Origin: SW4 sp042466115
GTDB lineage: Bacteria > Pseudomonadota > Alphaproteobacteria > Rhodobacterales > Rhodobacteraceae
Assembly (NCBI RefSeq): GCF_042466115.1
Contig: NZ_JAXHBQ010000001.1
Coordinates: forward strand, 2,170,001 to 2,234,000
Direction of reading: 5' to 3'
Length of the DNA stretch: 64,000 nt
Shown here: in pieces, positions 26,521-35,111 of the stretch
Layout: the number at the start of each line of letters is the position of its first letter
How positions within the stretch are numbered: position 1 is the stretch's first letter
The notes under the pieces: generated by a model
Seen by the model: only the letters and a program-made list of their open reading frames with translations
Told to the model about the DNA's origin: nothing
Databases searched by the model: none
Program-made: the position numbers and the translations under genes

Positions 26521-28113
26521 TCAGACATCAAAAGTCAGCGGTTTCACCTGCGTGAACAGGCCCGTTGATTCCAGCTTTTTGATAATCGGCGCGGGCACCA
26601 CATCATCGACGTAAAGCAACGCAATCGCCTCGCCCTTGGCGGCAGAGCGACCAAGCGTAAAGTTCGCGATGTTGACGTTGTTTTCGCCCATCGTCATGCC
26701 CAATGTGCCGATGATGCCTGGCACGTCTTCGTTGGTGGTATAAAGCATGTGCGCGCCAATCTCGGCGTCGATGTTGATGCCTTTGATCTGGATAAAGCGC
26801 GGCTTGCCGTCGCTGAACACCGTGCCCGCAATGGAACGTTCGCGCTTGTCCGTCACAACCGTGACCTTGATATAGCCCTCAAAGCTGCCCGACTGGTCCT
26901 GCTTGGTGGTGGAAATCTGGATGCCGCGCTCCTTGGCGATCACAGGCGCGCTGACCATGTTCGTGTCCGGGTTCGCCTTTTTCATGATACCGGCGATGGT
27001 GGCAGCCGTCAGCGCCTTGAGGTTCATGTCGCTGACGACACCGTCAAACAGGATATTGATTGCCTTGATCGGCTCGTCCGTCATCTGGCCGATGAAGTTG
27101 CCCAAGTGGCCAGACAGTTTGATCCAAGGCCCCATGATCTTGGCTTCTTCGGCGGTAACTGATGGCATGTTCAGCGCGTTCGTCACCGCACCCGTCAACA
27201 GGTAGTCCGACATCTGTTCGGCGACTTGCAGGGCTACGTTTTCCTGCGCTTCGGTCGTGGCGGCACCAAGGTGGGGGGTGACGACAACGTTGGGCAGGTT
27301 GAACAGGGGGCTGTCGGTGGCGGGCTCGACGGCGAAAACGTCAAAGGCGGCGCCTGCCACATGGCCGGATTTCAGTGCTTCGGCCAGTGCAACTTCGTCA
27401 ACCAACCCGCCACGGGCGCAGTTTACGATCCGCACACCCTTTTTCAGCTTGGCGATATTTTCCGCTGACAGGATGTTGGCGGTCTGTTCGGTGAATGGCA
27501 CGTGCAGGGTTATGAAATCGGCCTTGGCCAGCAATTCGGCCAGTTCAACCTTGTGCACACCCATCTGCTCGGCCTTTTCCTCGCCCAGATAGGGGTCATA
27601 GGCCAGCACCTTCATCTTGAGGCCCAGCGCGCGGTCACAGACGATCCCGCCGATATTGCCGGCACCGATAACGCCTAGGGTCTTGCCGGTCAGCTCAACC
27701 CCCATGAATTTCGACTTTTCCCATTTGCCCGCATGTGTCGATGTGCTGGCCTCGGGGATTTGCCGTGCGACGGCAAACATCATCGCAATGGCGTGTTCGG
27801 CGGTGGTGATCATGTTGCCAAAGGGCGTGTTCATGACAATGATACCGGCCTTGCTTGCGGCATCCTTGTCCACGTTATCGGTGCCGATCCCCGCGCGCCC
27901 GATCACCTTGAGGTTGGTCGCTGCCTTGATCAGTTTTTCAGTTGCCTTGGTCGCGCTGCGGATCGCGAGGCCATCATATTGATCAATGATCGACAGCAGC
28001 TTTTCCTTGTCTTTGCCCAGTTCGGGCATGAAATCCACGTCGATGCCGCGATCACGAAAGATTTGCACGGCGGTTTCAGAGAGTTTGTCAGAGACGAGTA
28101 CTTTGGGGGCCAT
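26521..28113 (-). CDS. serA: D-3-phosphoglycerate dehydrogenase
   Basis: A 530-residue long-form SerA, the first enzyme of serine biosynthesis (3-phosphoglycerate to 3-phosphohydroxypyruvate, NAD-dependent). The substrate domain opens with MAPKVLVSDKLSETAVQIF. The Rossmann motif GVIGAGNIGGIV is near 147, followed by VNCARGGLVDE and the catalytic-His region TPHLGAATTEAQENVA near 280. The intervening domain and a C-terminal ACT domain (about 455-530, TNEDVPGIIGTLG) are both present, suggesting serine feedback control. AAGGACC lies before the ATG. It follows serC on the same strand. Confidence 0.97.
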   Translation of the reverse strand: MAPKVLVSDKLSETAVQIFRDRGIDVDFMPELGKDKEKLLSIIDQYDGLAIRSATKATEKLIKAATNLKVIGRAGIGTDNVDKDAASKAGIIVMNTPFGNMITTAEHAIAMMFAVARQIPEASTSTHAGKWEKSKFMGVELTGKTLGVIGAGNIGGIVCDRALGLKMKVLAYDPYLGEEKAEQMGVHKVELAELLAKADFITLHVPFTEQTANILSAENIAKLKKGVRIVNCARGGLVDEVALAEALKSGHVAGAAFDVFAVEPATDSPLFNLPNVVVTPHLGAATTEAQENVALQVAEQMSDYLLTGAVTNALNMPSVTAEEAKIMGPWIKLSGHLGNFIGQMTDEPIKAINILFDGVVSDMNLKALTAATIAGIMKKANPDTNMVSAPVIAKERGIQISTTKQDQSGSFEGYIKVTVVTDKRERSIAGTVFSDGKPRFIQIKGINIDAEIGAHMLYTTNEDVPGIIGTLGMTMGENNVNIANFTLGRSAAKGEAIALLYVDDVVPAPIIKKLESTGLFTQVKPLTFDV

Positions 28114-28139
28114 TTGTTCGGTCCTTGAATTTGGGTCAC

Positions 28140-28160
28140 GCCCCGGACCTGATCCGGGGC
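28140..28160. repeat. Palindromic element CCCCGGA-TCCGGGG
   Basis: A perfect 8-bp inverted repeat (GCCCCGGA / TCCGGGGC, loop CCTGA) between serC and serA. This sequence resembles the REP-like palindromes scattered in alphaproteobacterial genomes. It may stabilise or attenuate the serC-serA mRNA. Copies elsewhere in this window were not found. Confidence 0.6.
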
Positions 28161-28180
28161 CTCGTGAATAAAGCGGAGAG

Positions 28181-28201
28181 GTCCCGGCGCGGGGCCGGGA
28201 C
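28181..28201. repeat. Second palindrome GTCCCGGC-GCCGGGAC
   Basis: A second perfect 8-bp inverted repeat with a 5-base loop, 20 bp from the first palindrome and ending just before the serC stop codon. The two together look like a paired extragenic palindromic unit. There is no T-run, so a pure terminator role is doubtful. Confidence 0.6.
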
Positions 28202-28206
28202 GGGCA

Positions 28207-29349
28207 TTACTGTGTCGCGATTTCAGCCATAAATGCCCATTCAAGCCAGGGCAGCATCGTCTCGATGTCCGAAGTTTCAACCGTCGCGCCACACCAGATC
28301 CGCAGACCCGCAGGTGCATCGCGATAAGCACCGATATCAAGCGCTACACTCGCATCGGCCAGCCGTTTGGCAACGGCCTTGGCAAATGTGGCACCGTCGG
28401 TAATCCGCTCATCGGTGAATTTCAGGCAGACACTGGTATTGGACCGTGTTGCCGGATCAACCGCCAGATTGTCGATCCAGTCGCGCGCGGCGCAAAAGTT
28501 CCAGACCGCGCGGGCATTGGCATCGGCGCGGTGGCGCAGGGCGTCCAGCCCGCCGATGGATTTCGCCCAATTCAGCGCGAACAGGTAATCCTCGACGCAG
28601 AGCATTGACGGCGTATTGATCGTCTCGCCAACAAAAATACCTTCGATCAGCTTGCCGCCTTTGGTCAGGCGGAAAATCTTGGGCAGGGGCCATGTGGGTG
28701 TGTAGCTTTCCAGCCGTTCAACGGCGCGGGGCGACAGGATGATCATCCCATGCGCTGCCTCGCCACCCATGACCTTTTGCCAACTGAACGTTGTCACATC
28801 CAGCTTGTCCCACGGCAGGTCTTGCGCGAATGCGGCGCTGGTCGCGTCACAGATCGTTAGGCCGCTGCGGCTCGCAGGGATCGCATTGCCGTTTGCCATG
28901 CGCACGCCCGATGTTGTGCCGTTCCATGTGAACACGACATCGTTGTCATAGTTCAGCGCCGCCATATCAACGATATGCCCGTAGTCGGCGGTGTGGACTG
29001 TCGCGTCGATTTTCAGCTGCTTGACCACATCCGTGACCCAGCCCGCGCCGAAACTTTCCCATGCGACCATTTCAGCGGGGCGTTCGCCCAGCAGCGACCA
29101 CATCGCCATTTCCATGGCGCCTGTGTCGGATGCGGGCACGATGCCGATGCGATAATCGGCTGGCACGCCCAGAATTTCGCGGGTCAGGTCAATCGCTTGC
29201 TTGAGTTTGGCTTTGCCCTCGGCGGCGCGGTGCGACCGGCCCAATGGGGCGTCTGACAATGCCTTGGCTGTCCATGTGGGGGGTTTGGCACAGGGGCCAG
29301 AAGAAAAACGTGCGTTAGCCGGCCGCACTGCCGGTTTGGTCGTGACCAT
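28207..29349 (-). CDS. serC: Phosphoserine aminotransferase
   Basis: A 380-residue PLP enzyme converting 3-phosphohydroxypyruvate to phosphoserine. It is the alphaproteobacterial form, with the start PANARFSSGPCAKPP at residues 9-23, SHRAAEGKAKL near 49, TWNGTTSGVR near 145 and the PLP lysine in TFSWQKVMGGEAAHG near 190. The frame is open upstream to 29433, but homology begins at the ATG at 29349, which has GAGGA about 9 bases before it. It is divergent from serB; serA follows 93 bp downstream beyond two palindromes. Confidence 0.95.
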   Translation of the reverse strand: MVTTKPAVRPANARFSSGPCAKPPTWTAKALSDAPLGRSHRAAEGKAKLKQAIDLTREILGVPADYRIGIVPASDTGAMEMAMWSLLGERPAEMVAWESFGAGWVTDVVKQLKIDATVHTADYGHIVDMAALNYDNDVVFTWNGTTSGVRMANGNAIPASRSGLTICDATSAAFAQDLPWDKLDVTTFSWQKVMGGEAAHGMIILSPRAVERLESYTPTWPLPKIFRLTKGGKLIEGIFVGETINTPSMLCVEDYLFALNWAKSIGGLDALRHRADANARAVWNFCAARDWIDNLAVDPATRSNTSVCLKFTDERITDGATFAKAVAKRLADASVALDIGAYRDAPAGLRIWCGATVETSDIETMLPWLEWAFMAEIATQ

Positions 29350-29542
29350 TGCTGGTATCCTCACAGATATGCGCCCTTCGTTGGGGAAGGGTGTCCCGCT
29401 GACCGAAATACGGGCGCGGAGGGACCTGCGCAAGCGCTAACTTCAAATGCGACTGATTGCCTTACCAAAGCGGCGCGAAACCGGAAATGGCTTGCACATT
29501 TGGACGGATCAGGGTCTCTCACGCCCGAACGAGGAGGAAATG

Positions 29543-30415
29543 ATGTTCGTCGTAACCCTGATTGCGAAGCCCGGCAACCTTGCGCCTGCATTAGTCGATT
29601 CCTTGCGAAATGCGTGGGGCGGCGGCGATGCCCAGTGGCTATCGCCGGATGAAGCGGCAGAGTTTCCTGTGCAGACCCGCCCTGCCAATACAGATGATGT
29701 GTGGCGCAGCTTGCAGGACGAAGGCGTCGATCTGGTGATCCAGTCCATCGCGAACCGCCGAAAGAAGATGCTGATCGCCGATATGGACAGCACGATGATC
29801 CAGCAGGAATGCATCGACGAACTGGCCGACGAGGCGGGCGTTGGCGCGCGTGTTGCTGACATTACGGCCCGCGCGATGAATGGCGAGCTGGATTTTGTGG
29901 GCGCGATTGACGAACGGGTTGGTCTGCTTGCAGGGCTGGGTGTCGATATCATTGATCACGTGTTGACCACGCGCATCACCTACATGCCCGGCGGGCGCGA
30001 ACTGGTGCAAACGATGAAATCACAGGGGGCTTTCGCGGCGCTGGTGTCGGGTGGGTTTACAGCCTTTACGGCCAAGGTTGCCGCCGATCTGGGCTTTGAC
30101 GAAAACCGCGCCAATACGCTGGGTGTCGAGGGCGGCAAGCTGACCGGCAAGGTCGTCCGCCCTGTCCTTGGGCAAGAGGCAAAGCTGGATGCCCTGAACC
30201 ATATCACTGCGCGGTTGGGGATCGACCCAAGAGATGCACTGGCCGTGGGTGACGGGATGAACGATTTGCTGATGCTGAAACGCGCCGGAACCGGTGTCGC
30301 GCTGCATGGCAAGCCCGCTTTGCAAGCCAAGTGTGAGGTCAAGATCAACCATGGCGACCTGACCGCGCTGTTATTCATCCAAGGCTATGCCCGCGACGAA
30401 TTCACCACCGGATGA
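29543..30415 (+). CDS. serB: Phosphoserine phosphatase
   Basis: A 290-residue HAD-family enzyme, the last step of serine biosynthesis. An N-terminal regulatory region of about 75 residues precedes the HAD motifs: IADMDSTM (nucleophile and acid/base Asp) near 80, LVSGGFTAF near 166 and GDGMNDLLML near 234. GAGGAGG at 29531-29537 gives the best spacing to the second of two adjacent ATGs (29540, 29543). It is divergent from serC across about 190 bp that should hold both promoters. The stop overlaps the next start by 4 bp. Confidence 0.95.
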   Translation: MFVVTLIAKPGNLAPALVDSLRNAWGGGDAQWLSPDEAAEFPVQTRPANTDDVWRSLQDEGVDLVIQSIANRRKKMLIADMDSTMIQQECIDELADEAGVGARVADITARAMNGELDFVGAIDERVGLLAGLGVDIIDHVLTTRITYMPGGRELVQTMKSQGAFAALVSGGFTAFTAKVAADLGFDENRANTLGVEGGKLTGKVVRPVLGQEAKLDALNHITARLGIDPRDALAVGDGMNDLLMLKRAGTGVALHGKPALQAKCEVKINHGDLTALLFIQGYARDEFTTG

Positions 30416-31170
30416 TCGAGGTCAGCACCGATATTCTGTTACTGCTCATGGCCGCCGCATTCATCGCGGGGATCGTGGATTCGATTGCCGGCGGTGGCGG
30501 GCTGATCACGCTGCCCGTTTTGGTGATCGCAGGTGCGCCGCCCCTGACGGCGATTGCAACGAACAAGGTGCAAGGCGTGTTCGGCGCGGCGATGGCCGCT
30601 TGGGCCTATGCCCGCGGTGGCCACGTAAACCTGCGCCGGCAGTGGAAGGCGGCATGCATCGCCTTTGCCGCCGCGATCATCGGCGCGCTTCTGACATCTT
30701 CTCTGCCGACCGAAGTGATCCGCCTTGGCCTGCCTGTTCTATTGATCGCAATCGCACTGTTCTTTGCGCTGAAACCGGGTCTGAACGATCTGGACCGCAC
30801 CGAGCGGATCACGCCTTTGGTGTTCACGCTGACACTGGTGCCGCTGATCGGATTCTATGACGGGCTGATCGGGCCGGGGGCTGGGTCGTTCTATATGATC
30901 GGATTTGTGGCGTTGGCGGGCTACGGTGTTCTCAAGGCGACTGCCCACACAAAGCTGCTGAACTTTGCCAGCAACGCGGGCGGCATCGCTGCCTATGCAG
31001 TCGTCGCACAACCGTGGTGGTTTGTCGGGCTGGCGATGGGCGCGGCGCAGATGGCGGGGGCCTACGTGGGATCACGCCTTGCCATGCGCATCGGCTCGCG
31101 GCTGATCAAGCCAATGCTGGTGATCGCCGCAACTGCGCTGGCGCTAAAACTCATTTGGGATATGATCTGA
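30412..31170 (+). CDS. TSUP family (TauE/SafE) membrane transporter
   Basis: A 252-residue protein with about seven or eight membrane segments. The first repeat of the DUF81/TauE family is visible in FIAGIVDSIAGGGGLITLPVL and TAIATNKVQGVFG, the second in GFYDGLIGPGAGSFYMIGFV and KLLNFASNAGG. These carriers export sulfite, sulfoacetate or other organosulfur or organic anions; the substrate here is unknown. The 4-bp overlap with serB indicates cotranscription, although a functional link to serine is not obvious. Confidence 0.9.
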   Translation: MIEVSTDILLLLMAAAFIAGIVDSIAGGGGLITLPVLVIAGAPPLTAIATNKVQGVFGAAMAAWAYARGGHVNLRRQWKAACIAFAAAIIGALLTSSLPTEVIRLGLPVLLIAIALFFALKPGLNDLDRTERITPLVFTLTLVPLIGFYDGLIGPGAGSFYMIGFVALAGYGVLKATAHTKLLNFASNAGGIAAYAVVAQPWWFVGLAMGAAQMAGAYVGSRLAMRIGSRLIKPMLVIAATALALKLIWDMI

Positions 31171-31173
31171 CAG

Positions 31174-32106
31174 CTAGTCGATCCAACTGCCAAACCAGGC
31201 AATGGTTACATCGAAAGCCGAGGAAAATTCCGGTATTTGGAAGCTGGTCACGCCCGATGAAGCAGTTTCAACCGCTTGGACACTTGTCTCCCAAACTGCG
31301 CGAGGTGAATTCCTGATTCCATCCCAGACTTCTTCACCAGTAGGGACTTGCAGGCCGCATACTTCGTCCCTGTTGCTTGGAACTGCGGATTCTGGGTCAA
31401 GCGCGACTTGTAGGTCGTAGAGATCGTTCATGTTTGCGCAGGCAGCTGCAACCTCGATTGTTGTTGCTGCTACGACGATAGCGATTCCGTAGAAAGGGAA
31501 GCTCTCGCCAGCAATGGAAGCCACATTCGCTTTTGTAACTCGGATTGTTCGCGCCTGCACCGACTCCAAAGTAGACGTGATTGCAGTTCGAGTCGGCACC
31601 TCTTGGCCACGAAGGCGGACAGTTTGAGGGTGCAACCTATTCAGTCGCGCAACTTCGCCACTGGCGGTTGCTAACTGGCCCCGCAACTGGGTAATTTCCC
31701 TGCGTGACGCAAAAAGCTCGCTGTTTGCCCGTTCGAAAGCGCCGCGCCGAGACTCTAGCCTTGCTTGTGACTCGACCAAAGATTGGTTCAGCTGGATCGC
31801 ACGAGCGCTGGATCGATCAAGGTCGGCAGTCAATCTTGCCGAGGTAGATCGTTCGCGAGTCAGATCCGTTTCAAGCTCCGTCAGGCGCGCGTGCGCAGTT
31901 TTTGCATCTGATTGAGCAAGCGCTGTGGTCGATGTTACGGCAAACCCAGTCCGCAAAATGGCTGAGGTCAGATCTGCTGCCCAACCAACAGTATGGCTCA
32001 GGACCATCCAGAAAAGCATGAAGATGAGGAGGCCCTTGCGCATCAAGCGAACTAGCCACTTCGCGGACAATGCTGAGAAATCGAGAAATCGCTTTAAGAA
32101 CATCAT
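31174..32106 (-). CDS. Orphan membrane protein with coiled coil
   Basis: A 310-residue protein of no recognised family. Hydrophobic segments lie at about residues 20-45 and 203-226. Between them, at about 62-165, is a long heptad-rich, Arg/Glu/Ser-rich region (LTELETDLTRERSTSARL and onwards) predicted to form a coiled coil. A Pro/Val/Ser tail follows. The nucleotide composition is visibly less GC-rich than its neighbours and codon use is looser, suggesting acquired DNA. It begins 3 bp after the asparaginase stop and ends 3 bp from the TSUP stop. No clear ribosome site precedes the ATG. Confidence 0.7.
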   Translation of the reverse strand: MMFLKRFLDFSALSAKWLVRLMRKGLLIFMLFWMVLSHTVGWAADLTSAILRTGFAVTSTTALAQSDAKTAHARLTELETDLTRERSTSARLTADLDRSSARAIQLNQSLVESQARLESRRGAFERANSELFASRREITQLRGQLATASGEVARLNRLHPQTVRLRGQEVPTRTAITSTLESVQARTIRVTKANVASIAGESFPFYGIAIVVAATTIEVAAACANMNDLYDLQVALDPESAVPSNRDEVCGLQVPTGEEVWDGIRNSPRAVWETSVQAVETASSGVTSFQIPEFSSAFDVTIAWFGSWID

Positions 32107-32109
32107 TAC

Positions 32110-33099
32110 TTAATCCATCACGGGGCGCATTTCGCCCGTGTCCCATCCGTTCCGGTTCAGGATGCGTGGATTGCGATATTTGATCGCGGTGGGGTGCATC
32201 GGGTCCAGAACGCCTAGCCGCACAAGAATGTCGGCAATCACGCAATCGCGGGCACGTCCCGCCCCATCGGTGATCTTGAGCGCCACGCCAATGCGCTTTT
32301 CGGGAATGATTGCAATAAATACGCCTTCCGCGCCGGATTTGACGGCGACTTTGCCATCCATTGCCTGCATCAAATCGGTGCTGGACTGCGCCTTGCCTGC
32401 GACCATCTCGGGAAAGGCGGTCATGGCTTGGGTCAGCCGCGCCGCAGCCTGTGAACGTAGATCGTTCCGGTCTTGTGCTGTGGCATAAAACGCCATTGCA
32501 CGCGCCAAACCGTGAACTGTCGTCGCAAAATTGGGGGCCGAGCACCCATCAAGCCCAAAGCCGGGACTATCCTGCTGCGTGACGTCTTCGAACGATTGCC
32601 GGAACGCTTTCTGAAGCGGGTGATCGACTTCCACATATTCGGGACCAGCCTTGAGGTGCTTCACCACAGTCAGAAAACCGGAATGCTTGCCGGAGCATTC
32701 GTTATGATACTGGCACGGGCTGCTGTCGGTCTTGATAAGATCGTTACGGGCTTCGATGTCTGCGGGCATGGCGGGACCACAACGAAAATCAGCATCGCTA
32801 TAGTCAAGCGCGGCAATCCATTCGCGCACGCGGTCTGTGTGAATATGCGCGGCACTATGTGACGCACAGGCAAGCGCCAGATCAGCATCACTTAGCCCGA
32901 ACGCATCGGCCGCCCCGCTTTCGATCAATGGCAAAGCCTGCACCATTTTGCACGATGATCGCGGGAAAATCACCATGTCGGGATCGCCCCAAGCGTCGAT
33001 AATCTGGCCCGATCCATCGCAAATCACCGCATGGCCCTGATGGGCGGATTCAAAAATCCCGCCGCGCCACAACTCGACCAAGGTCACAGGATTTCCCAT
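32110..33099 (-). CDS. L-asparaginase, type II-like family (PF06089, R. etli type)
   Basis: A 329-residue protein of the asparaginase family found in rhizobia and actinobacteria, unrelated in fold to E. coli AnsA/AnsB. Key blocks are FPRSSCKMVQALPL near residues 45-58 (SxxK), ALACASHSAAHIHTDRV near 75, NECSGKHSGFL near 132-142 with the conserved Cys-Ser-Gly-Lys, and GLDGCSAPNFA near 175. It should hydrolyse L-asparagine to aspartate and ammonia in the cytoplasm. GGGAGAG lies before the ATG. The coiled-coil orphan follows within 3 bp. Confidence 0.9.
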   Translation of the reverse strand: MGNPVTLVELWRGGIFESAHQGHAVICDGSGQIIDAWGDPDMVIFPRSSCKMVQALPLIESGAADAFGLSDADLALACASHSAAHIHTDRVREWIAALDYSDADFRCGPAMPADIEARNDLIKTDSSPCQYHNECSGKHSGFLTVVKHLKAGPEYVEVDHPLQKAFRQSFEDVTQQDSPGFGLDGCSAPNFATTVHGLARAMAFYATAQDRNDLRSQAAARLTQAMTAFPEMVAGKAQSSTDLMQAMDGKVAVKSGAEGVFIAIIPEKRIGVALKITDGAGRARDCVIADILVRLGVLDPMHPTAIKYRNPRILNRNGWDTGEMRPVMD

Positions 33100-33290
33100 T
33101 TCGCTCTCCCAAATGTGATTTCAGCGACTTTCCGCGCACCAAAGGGGGGGATTTAGCCTTTCCCCTATGCGCAAATTCTTGTTATCCCTAGACGTATCGA
33201 GTTGAAACACGTCCGACCAGTCATAAGATGCCAAAAGATGCGTCAGGGGCCGGACACCAGAGGCAAGGACAGCTTGGAGGCTGTGTAGAT

Positions 33291-33821
33291 ATGATTTCAG
33301 CATTTTCACGTGTGATTGGCGTTACGACCGCCCTGATGATCGCGGGCAGCGTGGCCGCACAAGAAGAAAGCGGCAATCGCGTTGCCGCAAACACGGATTG
33401 GTCCGTTTTCGTCGAGGATAGCCCAACCGAATGTTGGGGCGTATCCGCCCCCAAGGAAACCGTGAACACGCGCGATGGCCAACCCGTGGCCGTGCGGCGC
33501 GGCGAAATCCTGTTGTTCGTGTTCTTCCGCCCCGGTTCGGGCGTGCAGGGGCAGGTGACATTCACAGGTGGCTATCCGTTTGCGGGTGGATCAACGGTGG
33601 AAATGGATATTGGCGGCAGCAAGTTTGAACTGTTCACCGAAGGCGAGTGGGCTTGGCCAGCCACCCCCGAAGATGATGCAGCAATCGTTGCCGCCATGCG
33701 GCGCGGTGCCGGTGCAACCCTGACGGCGCGGTCGGGTCGCGGCACGCAAACTGTCGATAACTTCTCGCTGCTGGGCTTTACTGCCGCCATCGAAGAAGCA
33801 CAGCGGCGCTGTTCCAGCTAA
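33291..33821 (+). CDS. Invasion-associated locus B (IalB) family protein
   Basis: A 176-residue exported protein. A signal peptide (residues about 1-24, ending AGSVAA) is followed by an IalB-like domain: DWSVFVEDSPTECWGVSAPKE near 34-54, then GEILLFVFFRPG, and a C-terminal region ending with CSS. Two conserved cysteines (Cys47 and Cys174) could form a disulfide. Named for Bartonella invasion, the family is common in free-living Rhodobacteraceae, where its role is unknown. GGAGG lies upstream of the ATG at 33291. Confidence 0.85.
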   Translation: MISAFSRVIGVTTALMIAGSVAAQEESGNRVAANTDWSVFVEDSPTECWGVSAPKETVNTRDGQPVAVRRGEILLFVFFRPGSGVQGQVTFTGGYPFAGGSTVEMDIGGSKFELFTEGEWAWPATPEDDAAIVAAMRRGAGATLTARSGRGTQTVDNFSLLGFTAAIEEAQRRCSS

Positions 33822-33848
33822 CCCACCCATCTGCGCCAGAATTTCAAC

Positions 33849-33877
33849 GGGGTCGGTTTTCTTTGGAAACCGGCCCC
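33849..33877 (+). terminator. Hairpin after the IalB gene
   Basis: An 11-bp stem (GGGGTCGGTTT with AAACCGGCCCC, one G-U pair) and a 7-base loop, 27 bp after the IalB stop codon and 46 bp before rlmN. The following bases are not T-rich, so it is a terminator-like or attenuating hairpin rather than a perfect intrinsic terminator. Confidence 0.55.
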
Positions 33878-33923
33878 GAATCCTATATGGGGCCTATCTA
33901 ACCCTGAAACCAAAAGGTTCATC

Positions 33924-35111
33924 ATGTCGGCTACTGCACCGATCACCCAGGATGTCATGACCATCAAGCGCGCGCTGCCTGACGGGCCGACCAATATTGT
34001 CGGCCTGACCCGCGATGCGCTGCGTGATGCGCTGATCACTATGGGCGCGCCGGAAAAGCAGGCCAAGATGCGGGTCAACCAGATCTGGCAGTGGATTTAT
34101 CACTGGGGCGTGCGTGACTTTGCGGAAATGACAAACCTGTCCAAGGATTTCCGCGCGCAACTGGCCGACACCTTTGTGATTGCCCTGCCCGAGGTTGTGA
34201 CCCGCGAGGTATCAACCGACGGCACCCGCAAATATCTGGTGCGCATCGCCGGTGGGCACGAGGTCGAGGTGGTGTATATCCCCGAAACCGATCGCGGGAC
34301 GCTGTGTATTTCCTCGCAGGTCGGCTGCACCCTGACCTGCAGCTTTTGCCATACGGGCACGCAGAAACTGGTGCGCAACCTGACAGCCGGTGAAATTGTC
34401 GGTCAGATCATGCTGGCGCGCGACGATCTGGACGGCTGGCCGGAACAGGGGATCAGCACCGCCGATCAGGGCCCGCGTCTGTTGTCCAATGTGGTGCTGA
34501 TGGGCATGGGCGAACCGCTTTATAATTTTGAAAACGTCCGTGACGCCATGAAGATCGCGATGGATGGCGAAGGCATTGCCCTCTCGCGCCGCCGCATCAC
34601 CCTGTCCACATCCGGTGTTGTGCCGGAAATCCACCGCACGGCGCAGGAAATCGGCTGTCAGCTGGCCGTGTCGTTCCACGCCACCACCGACGATGTGCGC
34701 GACACACTGGTGCCGATCAACAAGCGCTGGAACATCGCCGAACTGCTGGACGCGCTGCGCGAATATCCCAAGGTGTCCAATAGCGAACGGATCACCTTTG
34801 AATATGTGATGCTGAAAGGCGTGAACGACAGCGATGAAGATGCGCGCCGCCTTGTGAAGCTGATCGACGGTATCCCCGCCAAGATCAACCTGATCCCGTT
34901 CAACGAATGGCCCGGCGCGCCCTATGAACGCAGCGACAAGGCGCGCATCGACGCATTCGCTGAAATCGTCTATCGCGCCGGGTATGCCAGCCCGATCCGC
35001 CGCCCGCGTGGCGAAGACATTATGGCCGCCTGTGGCCAGTTGAAATCGGCCACCGAACGCGCGCGTAAATCGCGCAAACAGATCGAAGCCGAGACAGGCA
35101 CAGGGAGCTAG
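33924..35111 (+). CDS. rlmN: 23S rRNA/tRNA adenine-C2 methyltransferase
   Basis: A 395-residue radical-SAM methyltransferase modifying A2503 of 23S rRNA and A37 of some tRNAs. The CxxxCxxC iron-sulfur motif is Cys135, Cys139, Cys142 (CTLTCSFC). It also shows the SAM-binding GEPLYNFENV, the RITLSTSGVVPEI block and the C-terminal methyl-accepting Cys in EDIMAACGQL. An N-terminal helical domain begins with residues such as KQAKMRVNQIWQWIYHWG. AAAAGG precedes the ATG. Its TAG stop interleaves with the convergent gene's stop within CTAG. Confidence 0.97.
   Translation: MSATAPITQDVMTIKRALPDGPTNIVGLTRDALRDALITMGAPEKQAKMRVNQIWQWIYHWGVRDFAEMTNLSKDFRAQLADTFVIALPEVVTREVSTDGTRKYLVRIAGGHEVEVVYIPETDRGTLCISSQVGCTLTCSFCHTGTQKLVRNLTAGEIVGQIMLARDDLDGWPEQGISTADQGPRLLSNVVLMGMGEPLYNFENVRDAMKIAMDGEGIALSRRRITLSTSGVVPEIHRTAQEIGCQLAVSFHATTDDVRDTLVPINKRWNIAELLDALREYPKVSNSERITFEYVMLKGVNDSDEDARRLVKLIDGIPAKINLIPFNEWPGAPYERSDKARIDAFAEIVYRAGYASPIRRPRGEDIMAACGQLKSATERARKSRKQIEAETGTGS

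Noticed and set aside
33121..33309. 62-codon minus-strand frame upstream of asparaginase
   Set aside because: Covers the divergent promoter region and the IalB ribosome site; no ribosome site and no conserved-looking sequence.
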